Assembly (NCBI GenBank): GCA_017643645.1
Contig: JAEPNB010000009.1
Location: 62,001-126,000 of the forward strand
From: Balneola sp.
GTDB lineage: Bacteria; Bacteroidota; Rhodothermia; Balneolales; Balneolaceae
Reading direction: 5' to 3'
Length of the DNA: 64,000 bases
Shown: in pieces, positions 1 to 9,536 of the stretch
Numbering within the stretch: position 1 is the stretch's first letter
How the letters are laid out: each line of letters starts with the position of its first letter
Notes under the pieces: model-generated
What the model saw: the letters and a program-made list of their open reading frames with translations, nothing else
Told to the model about the DNA's origin: nothing
Database searches by the model: none
Program-made: the position numbers and the translations under genes

Positions 1-38
1 ATTTCCATCACATTCAGTAATAATTTTTAAAACAACAA

Positions 39-845
39 GTGAGCATCGATAAAAACGCACCCATTGGAATATTTGATTCCGGAATCGGAGGATTAACTGT
101 TGCAAAAGCAGTAGCTAAAGCTTTGCCAAACGAAGATATAATCTATTTTGGTGATACGGCTCGAGTACCTTATGGGATAAAGTCAGAAGAAACGATTCGC
201 GAATACGCACTTGAGATAACCGATTTTTTACTCTCCAAAGGCGTTAAAATGATTCTCATTGCCTGTAATACCGTATCTGCTTCTGCAAAAAATGAAATTA
301 AGAGTAAAACCGGTGCTCTTCCTGTTTTGGATGTAATTACATCCGGAACTGAAATGGCACTGAATCAAATACCTAATAATCATATTGGTGTGATCGGTAC
401 TTTGGCAACGGTAAATTCAAAAGCTTACGAAAAATCCATTCACGCTTTAAATTCTGAAATCAAAGTAACACAGCAAGCCTGCCCTTTATTGGTACCTTTG
501 GCTGAAGAAGGCTGGATCGATAACGAAATCGCCACTAAGACTCTTGAAAATTATCTTTCAGTTTTTGAACATTCTAATATCAATTCATTGATCTTGGGTT
601 GTACACATTATCCTCTTTTTAAGAAAGCGATCCCTTCTGTTCTTAAGTCAGAATCTATTAGAATTATAGACTCAGCCGACTCCATTGCTCTTACTGCAAA
701 ACAAACATTGAACGAACTTGATCTTTTAAATGATAAAGGTGGAGAGTTTCAATGTTTTGTGAGTGACCGTCCTCAACGCTTTCAGGAATTGGCAGAGCGG
801 TTTTTGGGTCGCAAGATCTCTGACGTTGTTGTAACTCATCTTTGA
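39..845 (+). CDS. murI: Glutamate racemase MurI
   Basis: Converts L-glutamate to D-glutamate for peptidoglycan in the cytoplasm. The 268-residue protein has the family N-terminus (IGIFDSGIGGLTVAK), the first catalytic cysteine in ACNTVSA and the second in LGCTHYPLF, as in Asp/Glu racemases, and normal length. The start is a GTG at 39; no SD is evident and no closer ATG would keep the conserved IGIFDSG strand. It stands alone, followed by a palindromic repeat at 871-912. Function is secure from motifs; the start is likely but not proven. Confidence 0.95.
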   Translation: MSIDKNAPIGIFDSGIGGLTVAKAVAKALPNEDIIYFGDTARVPYGIKSEETIREYALEITDFLLSKGVKMILIACNTVSASAKNEIKSKTGALPVLDVITSGTEMALNQIPNNHIGVIGTLATVNSKAYEKSIHALNSEIKVTQQACPLLVPLAEEGWIDNEIATKTLENYLSVFEHSNINSLILGCTHYPLFKKAIPSVLKSESIRIIDSADSIALTAKQTLNELDLLNDKGGEFQCFVSDRPQRFQELAERFLGRKISDVVVTHL

Positions 846-870
846 TTATTCCATATGTCATTTCTTTTTC

Positions 871-912
871 TATTTATGTAGGCACGCAAGATTTTACGTG
901 CCTACGTAAATA
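871..912. repeat. GTAGG-type palindromic repeat
   Basis: Two 16-nt arms (871-886 and 897-912) pair with one G-T wobble around a 10-nt loop. The core begins GTAGGCACG and ends CGTGCCTAC. It shares the GTAGG...CCTAC ends with palindromes at 3413-3440, 52658-52685 and 56779-56806, so it looks like one member of a dispersed REP-like family. It may act as the murI terminator, but no T-run follows it. Confidence 0.6.
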
Positions 913-1040
913 GGAATCCTCACCAATTTCCCCAAAAAACCATTTACGCAATTTCACGGCAACTTTATTCAGAAGCCTTATATTTAAACACAAATTTTCT
1001 GCGTTAACTTCTGCAGTTCAATATTAAACTTAATCCTCTT

Positions 1041-3320
1041 ATGAAAAGATTAATAAATTCATTTTTTACGCTACTTATACTAGCATTTTTGTCCGGCGGA
1101 ACTTTAGCCCAAACCGGTCTGGAACTTTATGCACAAATGGGCGAACGTGGCTTTGTCAGCTTTGACGGCTCAAGTTTAAACTGGCTTCCCGGTAATATGG
1201 GATATATGGAAACAGAAAAAGACGATAATGGAAATACTGTTTTCTATAAAGTAGATCCTAAAACAGAAAAACGGACTTCACTTTTTGACAAAAGCACTAC
1301 TGATGCATTAATCAACCAGTACAATGACGCTGCAGATACAGATGTATCAGGTTTACCGTTTGATCAGTTCGATTTTGTTATGGATGATAAAGCCATTTTC
1401 TTTACTCAGGACAAAATTGATTACGTATTTAATCTTAAAGACAAGAAGTTAAGAAAACTATACAAACCTGAAGTTGAGCGTCCTCTTTATACTGATGAGT
1501 TAATGAGAGGAATGGAAAGAAGCCAGCTTTGGAATGGTACCTATTCTCATGATTACACAAAGTTCGCATATATAAAAGAATATGACATCTATGTAGTTGA
1601 TACCAAAACTAAAGAAGAAAAACGCCTTACTTACGGAAGTGAAGAAAAAATGAATGGTCGTCCTAGCTGGGTATATCCTGAAGAATTTGGACAACGTGAT
1701 GCATATTGGTTCTCTCCTGATAATTCAAAAATTTCATACCTCCAGTATCAGGAAAAAGATGTACACCAATTCCCGATCGTCCATGAGCTTACTTTTGAAG
1801 CCGGTTTGGAGCAAATGAGATATCCGAAAGCAGGAGAAACCAATCCTACTGTAAACCTTTTTATAGTAGATATTAAAACAGGAGAAATTGAGCAGGTTCC
1901 TACAAACAGCGACCCGGATACATACATTGTTCGTCCTGTCTGGAGGAATGATGGCAGTGAATTAACATTCCGCCGTTTGAACAGAAAACAAGACCATCTT
2001 GAGTTATTAGCTTATGATATTAAAACCAAAGAAGTGCGTACAATTCTGGAAGAAAAAGAAGATGCTTATGTAGATCTTCATGACAATTTTATCCAGCTTG
2101 ATGACAACAAAACTTTTATCTGGACTTCTGAAGTAAGTGGATACAATCATATCTATCACTATGACTTCAGTGGCAAACTCATCAATCAGATTACTAAAGG
2201 TGATTTTCCGGTCGGAAATATTGAAAATGTAGATCAGAAAAATAAAAAGATCTATTTCACAGCTTACCAAAATATGGGGCTAGACAGTTATTTCTATTCT
2301 GTAGATATGAATGGAAAGAACATGAAGAAGCTCTCTAATGGTGACGGTCGTCATAATGTAAGTATGAATGAAGCCGGCGAATATTATGTGTGCTCACATT
2401 CTTCTTTCGATTCTCCATATGAAGCCAATTTATATGATAATAAAGGGAACATGATCCGCAATGTTATGAAAGCTGATATTAGTAATGTGGAGGAAGCGGG
2501 ATTGGAAAAACCTGAGTTTTCTACAATGAAGGCCGCTGATGGCGAGACAGAACTACCTGTTCTTATTTATAAGCCAAAAGATTTTGATCCATCAAAAAAG
2601 TATCCTGTTTTACTTCCGCTTTATGGAGGTCCGGGATATCAGGATGTAACCAATACTTACAAAACCAATGATGGTTATCAAAGAATGGCGCAGCTTGGGT
2701 TTATTGTAGTACGTGCTAATTACAGAGGATCCGGAAATCGCGGTAAAGAGTTTCAGACTTTGCACTACGGAAAATTAGGAACTCTGGAAATTGATGATTA
2801 CGCCGCAGTAATTGAACAGGTTACCGAGCGTGATTATGCTGATGAAGATCGTGTTGGCGTGTATGGACATTCTTATGGTGGATATGCTACTGCTTTACTT
2901 ATGCTTCGTTACCCTGACATCTTCCATGTTGGCGTCTCTGGCGCTCCCGTAACAGATTGGAGGAGTTATGACACTATTTACACCGAACGCTATATGAACA
3001 CTCCTCAGGCTAATAAGGAAGGATATGATGTTGGCTCAGCCATGACTTATGCTGATCAGTTAAAAGGAAAGCTTTTACTGGTCCACGGTTCGGTTGATAA
3101 CAATGTACATCCTGCAAACACAACCATGCTGGTTGATGCGCTTATCAAAGCAGATAAAAACTTTGACCTGATGATGTATCCCGGAAATCGTCACGGAATC
3201 CGGGGAGCGCATGGGCGTCATTATCAAAAACTTCGTCTCCAGCATTTGATCACAAATCTGAATCCTGAAATAACAAGTAAGGACGAAGTAAGTTTCGACC
3301 TGATCTGGACGAATGATTAA
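1041..3320 (+). CDS. Secreted dipeptidyl peptidase IV-like S9 peptidase
   Basis: Exported serine exopeptidase that should remove N-terminal dipeptides from peptides. Residues 1-23 form a signal peptide (MKRLINSFF...LAQ). The beta-propeller spans about 40-480 and contains WVYPEEF, where Glu214-Glu215 match the double-Glu that binds the substrate amino terminus in DPP-IV. The alpha/beta-hydrolase domain follows with catalytic Ser611 (GHSYGG), Asp686 (HGSVDNNVH) and His718 (GNRHGI). The 759-residue length is usual for bacterial DPP-IV. It is followed by a perfect palindrome ending in T6 at 3404-3449 that can terminate it. Peptide specificity after Pro/Ala is inferred from the family. Confidence 0.93.
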   Translation: MKRLINSFFTLLILAFLSGGTLAQTGLELYAQMGERGFVSFDGSSLNWLPGNMGYMETEKDDNGNTVFYKVDPKTEKRTSLFDKSTTDALINQYNDAADTDVSGLPFDQFDFVMDDKAIFFTQDKIDYVFNLKDKKLRKLYKPEVERPLYTDELMRGMERSQLWNGTYSHDYTKFAYIKEYDIYVVDTKTKEEKRLTYGSEEKMNGRPSWVYPEEFGQRDAYWFSPDNSKISYLQYQEKDVHQFPIVHELTFEAGLEQMRYPKAGETNPTVNLFIVDIKTGEIEQVPTNSDPDTYIVRPVWRNDGSELTFRRLNRKQDHLELLAYDIKTKEVRTILEEKEDAYVDLHDNFIQLDDNKTFIWTSEVSGYNHIYHYDFSGKLINQITKGDFPVGNIENVDQKNKKIYFTAYQNMGLDSYFYSVDMNGKNMKKLSNGDGRHNVSMNEAGEYYVCSHSSFDSPYEANLYDNKGNMIRNVMKADISNVEEAGLEKPEFSTMKAADGETELPVLIYKPKDFDPSKKYPVLLPLYGGPGYQDVTNTYKTNDGYQRMAQLGFIVVRANYRGSGNRGKEFQTLHYGKLGTLEIDDYAAVIEQVTERDYADEDRVGVYGHSYGGYATALLMLRYPDIFHVGVSGAPVTDWRSYDTIYTERYMNTPQANKEGYDVGSAMTYADQLKGKLLLVHGSVDNNVHPANTTMLVDALIKADKNFDLMMYPGNRHGIRGAHGRHYQKLRLQHLITNLNPEITSKDEVSFDLIWTND

Positions 3321-3403
3321 TTGAAAAACTTACGAGGATATTAAATTTGGTGTCCTCGTTTACTATTCTTTTGATTTAGCGAAGTATATAGTTTCTCAAA
3401 GAG

Positions 3404-3449
3404 AAAAAGGCAGTAGGGATAATTCATGAATTATCCCTACTGCCTTTTT
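3404..3449. terminator. Perfect 23-bp palindrome, probable bidirectional terminator
   Basis: Positions 3404-3426 are exactly complementary to 3427-3449. The arms begin with A5 and end with T5-6, so each strand gives a long GC-containing hairpin followed by a T-run. It sits between convergent genes. Its core (GTAGGGAT...ATCCCTAC) has the same ends as the GTAGG repeat family, so it may be a repeat reused as a terminator. Confidence 0.75.
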
Positions 3450-3462
3450 TAATATGTATAAT

Positions 3463-3494
3463 AAAAAACCCCCGATCATTTCTGATCGGGGGTT
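3463..3494 (-). terminator. Rho-independent terminator of the BNR propeller gene
   Basis: A 12-bp perfect stem (3467-3478 with 3483-3494, core CCCCCGATCA) has a 4-nt loop. On the minus strand it is followed by T6. It lies 46 bp past the stop of the minus-strand gene at 3541-6741. Confidence 0.88.
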
Positions 3495-3540
3495 AAATTC
3501 ACCATTCAATATTCGCTATTGAATATTCATCATTCAGGGC

Positions 3541-6500
3541 TTAGTTCATATCCACAGTTTTGAATTCTTTGAACGGACTGAAGTCAGCATTCTCCATTTC
3601 CTGCTGGTATGCCGGCCAATCTTCTGTAAAGAAAGCATTAATCTTTGTGATTGCTTTCTCTACTTCCTCTTCAGCTAACCGAAGCAAGTTTGCTTCTGTT
3701 GTTCCCGGACCGTCATAATCGTTACCGAGATAACGGAATGGAGCAAAAATTGCCCTCATAGTTGTTGGTTCAGGATTTCTCGTAATACCCTGGCGATCAT
3801 CCGGTGTTCCGAATACCATATTCATGAGGTCTTCGATCTTCTTCTTGATCTCTTTGTTGGCTTCATTAATTTCCTTCAACTCTTTTTTATCACGAGTATC
3901 AGCTTTTGCAAGAGCTTCATGTGTTTCCACAATCTCTTCAGCATCAATTAACTGATCAGTGGCTTTCCCCAAAGTTGCACTTAATTGAGCTACCTGATCT
4001 CTCAATTCAGCTGTTTTTCTGAGAGCAGCCATAGTGACCTCAATTCTCGGATCGCTCATTACTTTTACCGTAGTAGAATCTGAAAATTCACCATAAGTAA
4101 ACTTAACTTTGTAGGTTCCGGGTAATACATCTCCACCTGAAGGTTCAGGAGCGTTTGGTCTCGCTTTACGTCTGCTGGCGCCACGAATCCCCGCTTTATC
4201 CATTCCCCAGGATGTTCTGTTTATTCCGTCATGATCAGGAGTTCTTTCAAAAGTTCGGATCTTTTCACCCGACATATTGAAAACCTCTACTTTAACTTTC
4301 TCTTTTTTGTCGGATGATTTCATTTCCTCTTCATCACCATCCTTTTTCAGCATTTCACTGTTTACAGAATAAGTCAAGCGAGCCCCACCTGAGCGGTTTT
4401 CACCTGAAAAAACTCCATCAGCTGAGAAACGCATTCCTCTGGCTTGTCTCCAGTCTGCCTGATAAGCATCCGGAGCAGCATATACTCTGATAGCTTTTTC
4501 CAATTCATCAGCTCCGTTCTTAGCAAGATCTCTTAGTGGACGGATATCATCCAGTACCCAGAATGCACGTCCAAATGTTCCGATTACAAGATCATGCTCG
4601 CGAGGATGGATCACCATGTCGTATGTTGAAACCGTTGGATAGCCGTTTGTCCACTTTGTCCAGGTTTTTCCTCCGTCAATACTTACATAAAGTCCAAGTT
4701 CAGTACCTACAAACATAAGATTTGGTTCAACAGGATCCTGTACAAAAGAAAGAGCATAACCTTCCATGCCTTTATCTTTCGCAATGTTTGACCATTTCTT
4801 GCCGTAATCTTTGGTATGCATTACATACGTTCCCCAATCATCGCGACGATAATTGTTGATCACTGCAACAGCTTCACCGGCATTGAATGTGGAAGCTTTA
4901 ACCTGAGCAACCCAACTACCTGACGGGATTCCTTTAATGTTTTTAGTGAGATCGGTCCAGTTTTCTCCGCCATCTCTGGTGATATGAACTTTTCCATCAT
5001 CTGTACCTACCCAGATCAGTCCTTGCTCAAGAGAGCTCGGCTCGATTGCCAAAATAGTGGTGAAGTTTTCAGCCCCGGTAGCATCCATGGTAATACCACC
5101 ACTTTCATGCTGCTTTTGCTTTGTGGTATCGTTTGTAGTGAGATCAGGAGAAATGATTGTCCATGACTCTCCTCTGTCTTCACTCTTATGAACGTATTGA
5201 GATCCGAAATAAATGGTTTCCTCATTAAATGGATCAAAATTTACTGCTGAATTCCAGTTAAAACGAAGGTCTTCCCCATCCGGATGTGTTGGCCGAACAA
5301 ATCGACCAGCACCCGTTTCAAGATCAACACGTCCAATATTTCCTTGCTGAGACATTGCAAATACATAGCGATCATCACTTTGGTCCATAATCACATCAAA
5401 ACCATCACCGAAATAAAGTTCTTCCCAATATGCGTTTCTGATTCCGCCGGAACGCCATACGTATGCGGGACCTTGCCAGGAACCATTATCCTGCATTCCG
5501 CCGTAAATGTTGTATGGAATCCGATTATCAACGTTTACATGATAAAATTGCCCCACCGGAATGTTATTGATGAATCTCCAGCTATCTCCACCGTCGTAAG
5601 TAATATTCACGCCTCCGTCATTCCCATCTATCATAAATCCCGGATTGTCATGACTTAACCAAAAAGCGTGGTGATCAGGGTGAACCCAATTGTAATAAGG
5701 ATACAAACTTTCAAAGGAACGAGCTCCGTCTGTACTTTTCGAGATGTACGTATAAATGCTATACACAGTATTTTCATTAAACGGATCTACATAGATTTCT
5801 GCATAATAGAATGGCCTGTTACCAACTTCTCCGTCTTTCTCAACGGTTTGGCGTAGTTCCCAGGTGTACCCACCATCATCAGAACGGTAAATTGCATTCT
5901 TTTTTGATTCAACATGAGCGTAAACCACATCCGTATTACTTGGAGCTATTGCGATTCCCATTCTTCCCAATTCTCCTTCCGGAAAACCATCGTCAGAGGT
6001 GACTTCTTCCCAGTTTTCACCACCATCTAAAGTCATATACAGACCTGATCCTTCTCCTCCTGATTTAAAAAACCAAGGCCATCTTCTGAATTCCCACATT
6101 GCTGCGAAGATTTTGTTCGGATTTGATGGATCCATTACCATATCACCAATTCCTGTGCGGGTGTTTACATAAAGAATCTTTTCCCAGGTTTTACCACCAT
6201 CAGTAGTTTTGAAAACACCACGGTCTTCACTATCACCCCAGGCTGAACCTTGAGCACCTACATAAACAACATCAGGGTTTTCAGGATGAACGATAACACG
6301 GTGGATGTTTCGCGTTCCTTCCAGTCCCATCAATTCAAAAGAACGTCCCCCATCTATACTTTTATAAACTCCTGCGCCACTACTTTGGCTGTTTCTAGGA
6401 TTTCCTTCTCCGGTTCCTACCCAGATAATACTGGGATTTTTTTGATGGATATCGATAGCTCCGATTGAAGCCGCTCCATATTCATCAAAAATTGGTTCCC

Positions 6501-6741
6501 ATTTAATTCCTCCGCTTTCAGATTTCCAAACTCCACCTGAAGCTGATCCCACATACATGATGTCATTATTAGATTCAACAACATCGATAGCGGTAATTCT
6601 ACCACTCATTCCTGCAGGTCCTACATTTCTCGGTTCCATCCCCTTTAGTAAATCCATATCCAACTGCTGTGCAGTTACAACAGAGTTACCAACAAAAAGA
6701 GTAAGAACCAGTATAAAACTGATCGTAAATATTTTTTTCAT
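3541..6741 (-). CDS. Secreted BNR/VPS10-type beta-propeller protein ('glycosyl hydrolase')
   Basis: A 1066-residue exported protein with a signal peptide at residues 1-24 (MKKIFTISFILVLTLF...TAQ). Multiple Asp-box/BNR repeats are visible (for example SIDGGRSFE, TTDGGKTWE, RSDDGGYTWE, SIDGGKTWT), which build one or two sortilin/YCF48-like propellers over about residues 40-720. A C-terminal region with coiled-coil character (about 880-1000) follows. Databases often call this family glycosyl hydrolase, but no catalytic site of a known GH family can be pointed to, so ligand binding or a protein-processing role is equally possible. It lies 5' to 3' after the zinc protease gene on the same strand, separated from it by a terminator, and has its own terminator downstream. 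Confidence 0.8.
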   Translation of the reverse strand: MKKIFTISFILVLTLFVGNSVVTAQQLDMDLLKGMEPRNVGPAGMSGRITAIDVVESNNDIMYVGSASGGVWKSESGGIKWEPIFDEYGAASIGAIDIHQKNPSIIWVGTGEGNPRNSQSSGAGVYKSIDGGRSFELMGLEGTRNIHRVIVHPENPDVVYVGAQGSAWGDSEDRGVFKTTDGGKTWEKILYVNTRTGIGDMVMDPSNPNKIFAAMWEFRRWPWFFKSGGEGSGLYMTLDGGENWEEVTSDDGFPEGELGRMGIAIAPSNTDVVYAHVESKKNAIYRSDDGGYTWELRQTVEKDGEVGNRPFYYAEIYVDPFNENTVYSIYTYISKSTDGARSFESLYPYYNWVHPDHHAFWLSHDNPGFMIDGNDGGVNITYDGGDSWRFINNIPVGQFYHVNVDNRIPYNIYGGMQDNGSWQGPAYVWRSGGIRNAYWEELYFGDGFDVIMDQSDDRYVFAMSQQGNIGRVDLETGAGRFVRPTHPDGEDLRFNWNSAVNFDPFNEETIYFGSQYVHKSEDRGESWTIISPDLTTNDTTKQKQHESGGITMDATGAENFTTILAIEPSSLEQGLIWVGTDDGKVHITRDGGENWTDLTKNIKGIPSGSWVAQVKASTFNAGEAVAVINNYRRDDWGTYVMHTKDYGKKWSNIAKDKGMEGYALSFVQDPVEPNLMFVGTELGLYVSIDGGKTWTKWTNGYPTVSTYDMVIHPREHDLVIGTFGRAFWVLDDIRPLRDLAKNGADELEKAIRVYAAPDAYQADWRQARGMRFSADGVFSGENRSGGARLTYSVNSEMLKKDGDEEEMKSSDKKEKVKVEVFNMSGEKIRTFERTPDHDGINRTSWGMDKAGIRGASRRKARPNAPEPSGGDVLPGTYKVKFTYGEFSDSTTVKVMSDPRIEVTMAALRKTAELRDQVAQLSATLGKATDQLIDAEEIVETHEALAKADTRDKKELKEINEANKEIKKKIEDLMNMVFGTPDDRQGITRNPEPTTMRAIFAPFRYLGNDYDGPGTTEANLLRLAEEEVEKAITKINAFFTEDWPAYQQEMENADFSPFKEFKTVDMN

Positions 6742-6761
6742 GTCTGTTTATTTGTGGTTAT

Positions 6762-6790
6762 AAAAAAGGGCAGCAACGAGCTACCCTTTA
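6762..6790 (-). terminator. Terminator after the zinc metalloprotease gene
   Basis: On the minus strand a 10-bp stem with one G-T pair (6765-6774 with 6780-6789) and a 5-nt loop is followed by T6. It lies about 18 bp beyond the stop of the gene at 6808-9291 and separates it from the next minus-strand gene. Confidence 0.85.
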
Positions 6791-6807
6791 ATTTGAAAAG
6801 ATATTTT

Positions 6808-9291
6808 TTAGTCGTTCCCATCTAAAATTTCATCTATCCGGGCTCTTGCATCTTCAAAATGATTTTTAGTATCTCTATTAAGAGATCTTCCGGCTAAAGC
6901 ACTGTTGATATCTCTTTTTAAGATTTCAAGTTCATTTCTTACGATCGGACGAATATCAGATTGACTTACATCAACTGAGCGTGCAAAGAAACCTGATGGT
7001 TCTTCGTTCAACAGATTGCCCATTACTTCAATATAAGCACGCTGTAAATGACGTCTGTGAATTCCGGTATTTTGCTTTGCTCTGGCTTCAGACCAAATAC
7101 CATTTCTGGCAGCGTCCATCATTTCAGTAATTGTATAAGTGTCTCCATCTGCGCGGGCTTCGGCCTCTACTAATCTGGCAAGCCTGTCCGGTCTCATCAA
7201 ATTGTTAAGAACACCAACCTGAGCTCCTCGGAATGTTTCCACTGCACTGGATTGATTAATTCTGTTCAATATTTCTTTATTGAACGCCCATGTTGGAGTA
7301 GAAAACGCATGCTTGTTCAGGAAGTCCATTGCTCTGCGTTGATCTGTTTCCGAAACCAATTCATATACTTCGCCTCCCTGGTCATAGGTTTTATATGTCT
7401 GATACACACCACCCACATATGTTGTAACATGCCCCATATATCTTCTCCATTGTCCAAGAACATTAGAGTAAAGCTCAGACAACTCAGAAAATTCTTCGCC
7501 ATCACGTGCAGTCCAGTCAACTAAGTTTTCAGTAATTACCTGAAGGTTGGCAAGGCCAAGTTCACTTGCTCTCATAGCGTCATCACCAATTGCTTCGGTT
7601 TGAGAACGTGGATCAGCTCCATTTGAGTAACCAAACCAATACAGCGGATCATCACCGTTGGCAACTATCCATTCGTTCAATATTTCATCTTCATCATCAG
7701 GCTTTTCGATATCCGGCAACCATTGATAACCCCATTTGATAGACCATTTATCATACTCACCAATTTGAGGATAAAATTGAGTTACGCCGTCACCCGGCTG
7801 AGCGATATAATTAAATCGAGCATAATCCATAATTGAAGGTGCTGTACCGTGAGTTGAAGTAAACTCAGGATCACGTAGCTGTTCTACTGTATACCCCGGG
7901 CTTGAACCCATATTATGTGGTAGACCAAGTGTATGACCAACTTCGTGAGCCATTACAAATCGAAGCATGTCGCCCATGATTTCATCCGACATTTTTACAT
8001 TTCTTGCATCAGGATTCGCTGCTGCAGTCTGAATGAAATACCAATTTCTAAGCAAGTTTTGAATATTGTGATACCAAAGGATATCACTTTCAAGGATCTG
8101 ACCGGTTCTTGGATCATGAACATGAGGACCCTGTGCATTCTGAATTGGGTTTGTAATGTAGCGCATTACCGAGTAGCGTACATCTTCCGGAGAAAACTCA
8201 GGATCTTCTTCCGGTGTCGGAGCTGCTTTACCTACGATCGCATTTTTGAAGCCCGCTTCTTCAAATGCAACATTCCAATCATTCACACCTGCTATCAAAT
8301 ATGGAATCCATTTTTTAGGTGTTGCAGGATCCAGATAATATACGATCTGTTCTACCGGCTCAACCAGTTCACCTCTCAAATAAGCTTCTTTGTCTTTAGG
8401 TACTAACTTATATCGAGTAATGAATCGGTTCGTTGCTGCTTTATGCTCTTCAGAACTATAATCATATTGACCAATGGAGAAATATCCCACACGTTGATCC
8501 CAGTTTCTTGGTTGAGCAGGTTCTTCTGGCAACAGAATCATAGATTGGTTCATTTCCAATGAAATAGTGTTGGTAGAACCATTGTCAGGCGGACTGGAAG
8601 CATCGTATGTTAAAACATGACGTACTTCAATATTTTTGGGATAACTTGACATTCTTTCAACAAAAGAACGGCTTCCGTCTAATCGTCTTACCTGAAAATT
8701 TCTTCTTTGAAAATCACTTAAGCCACTTATTAAAGCAACATCTGAGGTATATAAACTGGTAACATCAACCACAATTCCGGTTGTATCTTCGTTGTTAGCC
8801 TCGATCTTGAACGAATAAACTACAGGTTCAAAATTATTATTCTTTACTGATTTATAGATAGGATCATCTTCATTAGCAACACTTGAATATGAAACATGAC
8901 GAAGCAAAATATTGTTGTCTTTTCTTTGCCATCTTACCACTTGTTGCCCACGAGCTTTTTGGCCTGCGCCACCAAAACTTAAGTTTTGCACAGAACCTGC
9001 TACACGACTAACTAATAGCATTTCTCTTTCTAACATTTCGTTAGGAATCTCGAAGTAATACTTATCATCAACTTTATGGACGTTAAACAAACCCTCGTCT
9101 GTTTTTGCGTCTTCAGTAATCACTTCACTGAATTTTTTCAGATCACCTTTTTTAGCTGATGGTTTTTTTGTTGCTGCTGAGGTGTTCCCTGATTTCGTAG
9201 CCGCACCGGAAGACTTACAACCGGAAACAACAAGCACAAAACAAAGAGAAAGGGCGAAAAACCGACCCATTAACTTAATACCGTAGTTCAT
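6808..9291 (-). CDS. Lipoprotein zinc-dependent metalloprotease (DUF5117/DUF4953 type)
   Basis: Probable outer-membrane-anchored protease. A lipobox VVSGC places the lipidated cysteine at residue 25. The extended zinc motif HEVGHTLGLPH is at residues 449-459 (zinc ligands His449, His453 and His459; catalytic Glu450), and a Met-turn follows in SIMDYARFNY, as in metzincins. The 827-residue length and flanking domains fit the DUF5118-DUF5117-DUF4953 architecture common in Bacteroidota. The substrate is unknown. It is monocistronic, with a terminator immediately downstream and about 245 bp of sequence without a recognised gene upstream. Confidence 0.88.
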   Translation of the reverse strand: MNYGIKLMGRFFALSLCFVLVVSGCKSSGAATKSGNTSAATKKPSAKKGDLKKFSEVITEDAKTDEGLFNVHKVDDKYYFEIPNEMLEREMLLVSRVAGSVQNLSFGGAGQKARGQQVVRWQRKDNNILLRHVSYSSVANEDDPIYKSVKNNNFEPVVYSFKIEANNEDTTGIVVDVTSLYTSDVALISGLSDFQRRNFQVRRLDGSRSFVERMSSYPKNIEVRHVLTYDASSPPDNGSTNTISLEMNQSMILLPEEPAQPRNWDQRVGYFSIGQYDYSSEEHKAATNRFITRYKLVPKDKEAYLRGELVEPVEQIVYYLDPATPKKWIPYLIAGVNDWNVAFEEAGFKNAIVGKAAPTPEEDPEFSPEDVRYSVMRYITNPIQNAQGPHVHDPRTGQILESDILWYHNIQNLLRNWYFIQTAAANPDARNVKMSDEIMGDMLRFVMAHEVGHTLGLPHNMGSSPGYTVEQLRDPEFTSTHGTAPSIMDYARFNYIAQPGDGVTQFYPQIGEYDKWSIKWGYQWLPDIEKPDDEDEILNEWIVANGDDPLYWFGYSNGADPRSQTEAIGDDAMRASELGLANLQVITENLVDWTARDGEEFSELSELYSNVLGQWRRYMGHVTTYVGGVYQTYKTYDQGGEVYELVSETDQRRAMDFLNKHAFSTPTWAFNKEILNRINQSSAVETFRGAQVGVLNNLMRPDRLARLVEAEARADGDTYTITEMMDAARNGIWSEARAKQNTGIHRRHLQRAYIEVMGNLLNEEPSGFFARSVDVSQSDIRPIVRNELEILKRDINSALAGRSLNRDTKNHFEDARARIDEILDGND

Positions 9292-9536
9292 TTCTTACTT
9301 ATTTATTTAAAATTTCAAAAGTAAGATAAAGTGAGACTATGCTAGGAGCTAATCAAGTTTATTATTTAAGTAAGGTGTAAAAAGTTTAAAAGCTAAAGTT
9401 CACTGAAATTACTTCTACACTAATCAGCTTACTTTTTCAATTACAGGGGAATTCAAATTCTAATATTCACAGTATTGCTAATCTCATTAGTTATTATATA
9501 TTTATAAGTAGTTAGAAAAAAATAGTTAAGGGATAA

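Noticed and set aside
3500-3540. ATTC-rich short repeats as a CRISPR fragment
   Set aside because: Units are not of equal length or spacing and no spacers or cas genes are seen; it is an AT-rich palindromic stretch.
5284-5658. A 124-codon frame opposite the BNR propeller gene
   Set aside because: It lies wholly inside a well-supported gene on the other strand, has no SD and no family features.
7933-8406. A 157-codon frame opposite the zinc protease gene
   Set aside because: It is a shadow of the conserved HEXXH region and has odd composition rich in Cys, Ile and Phe.
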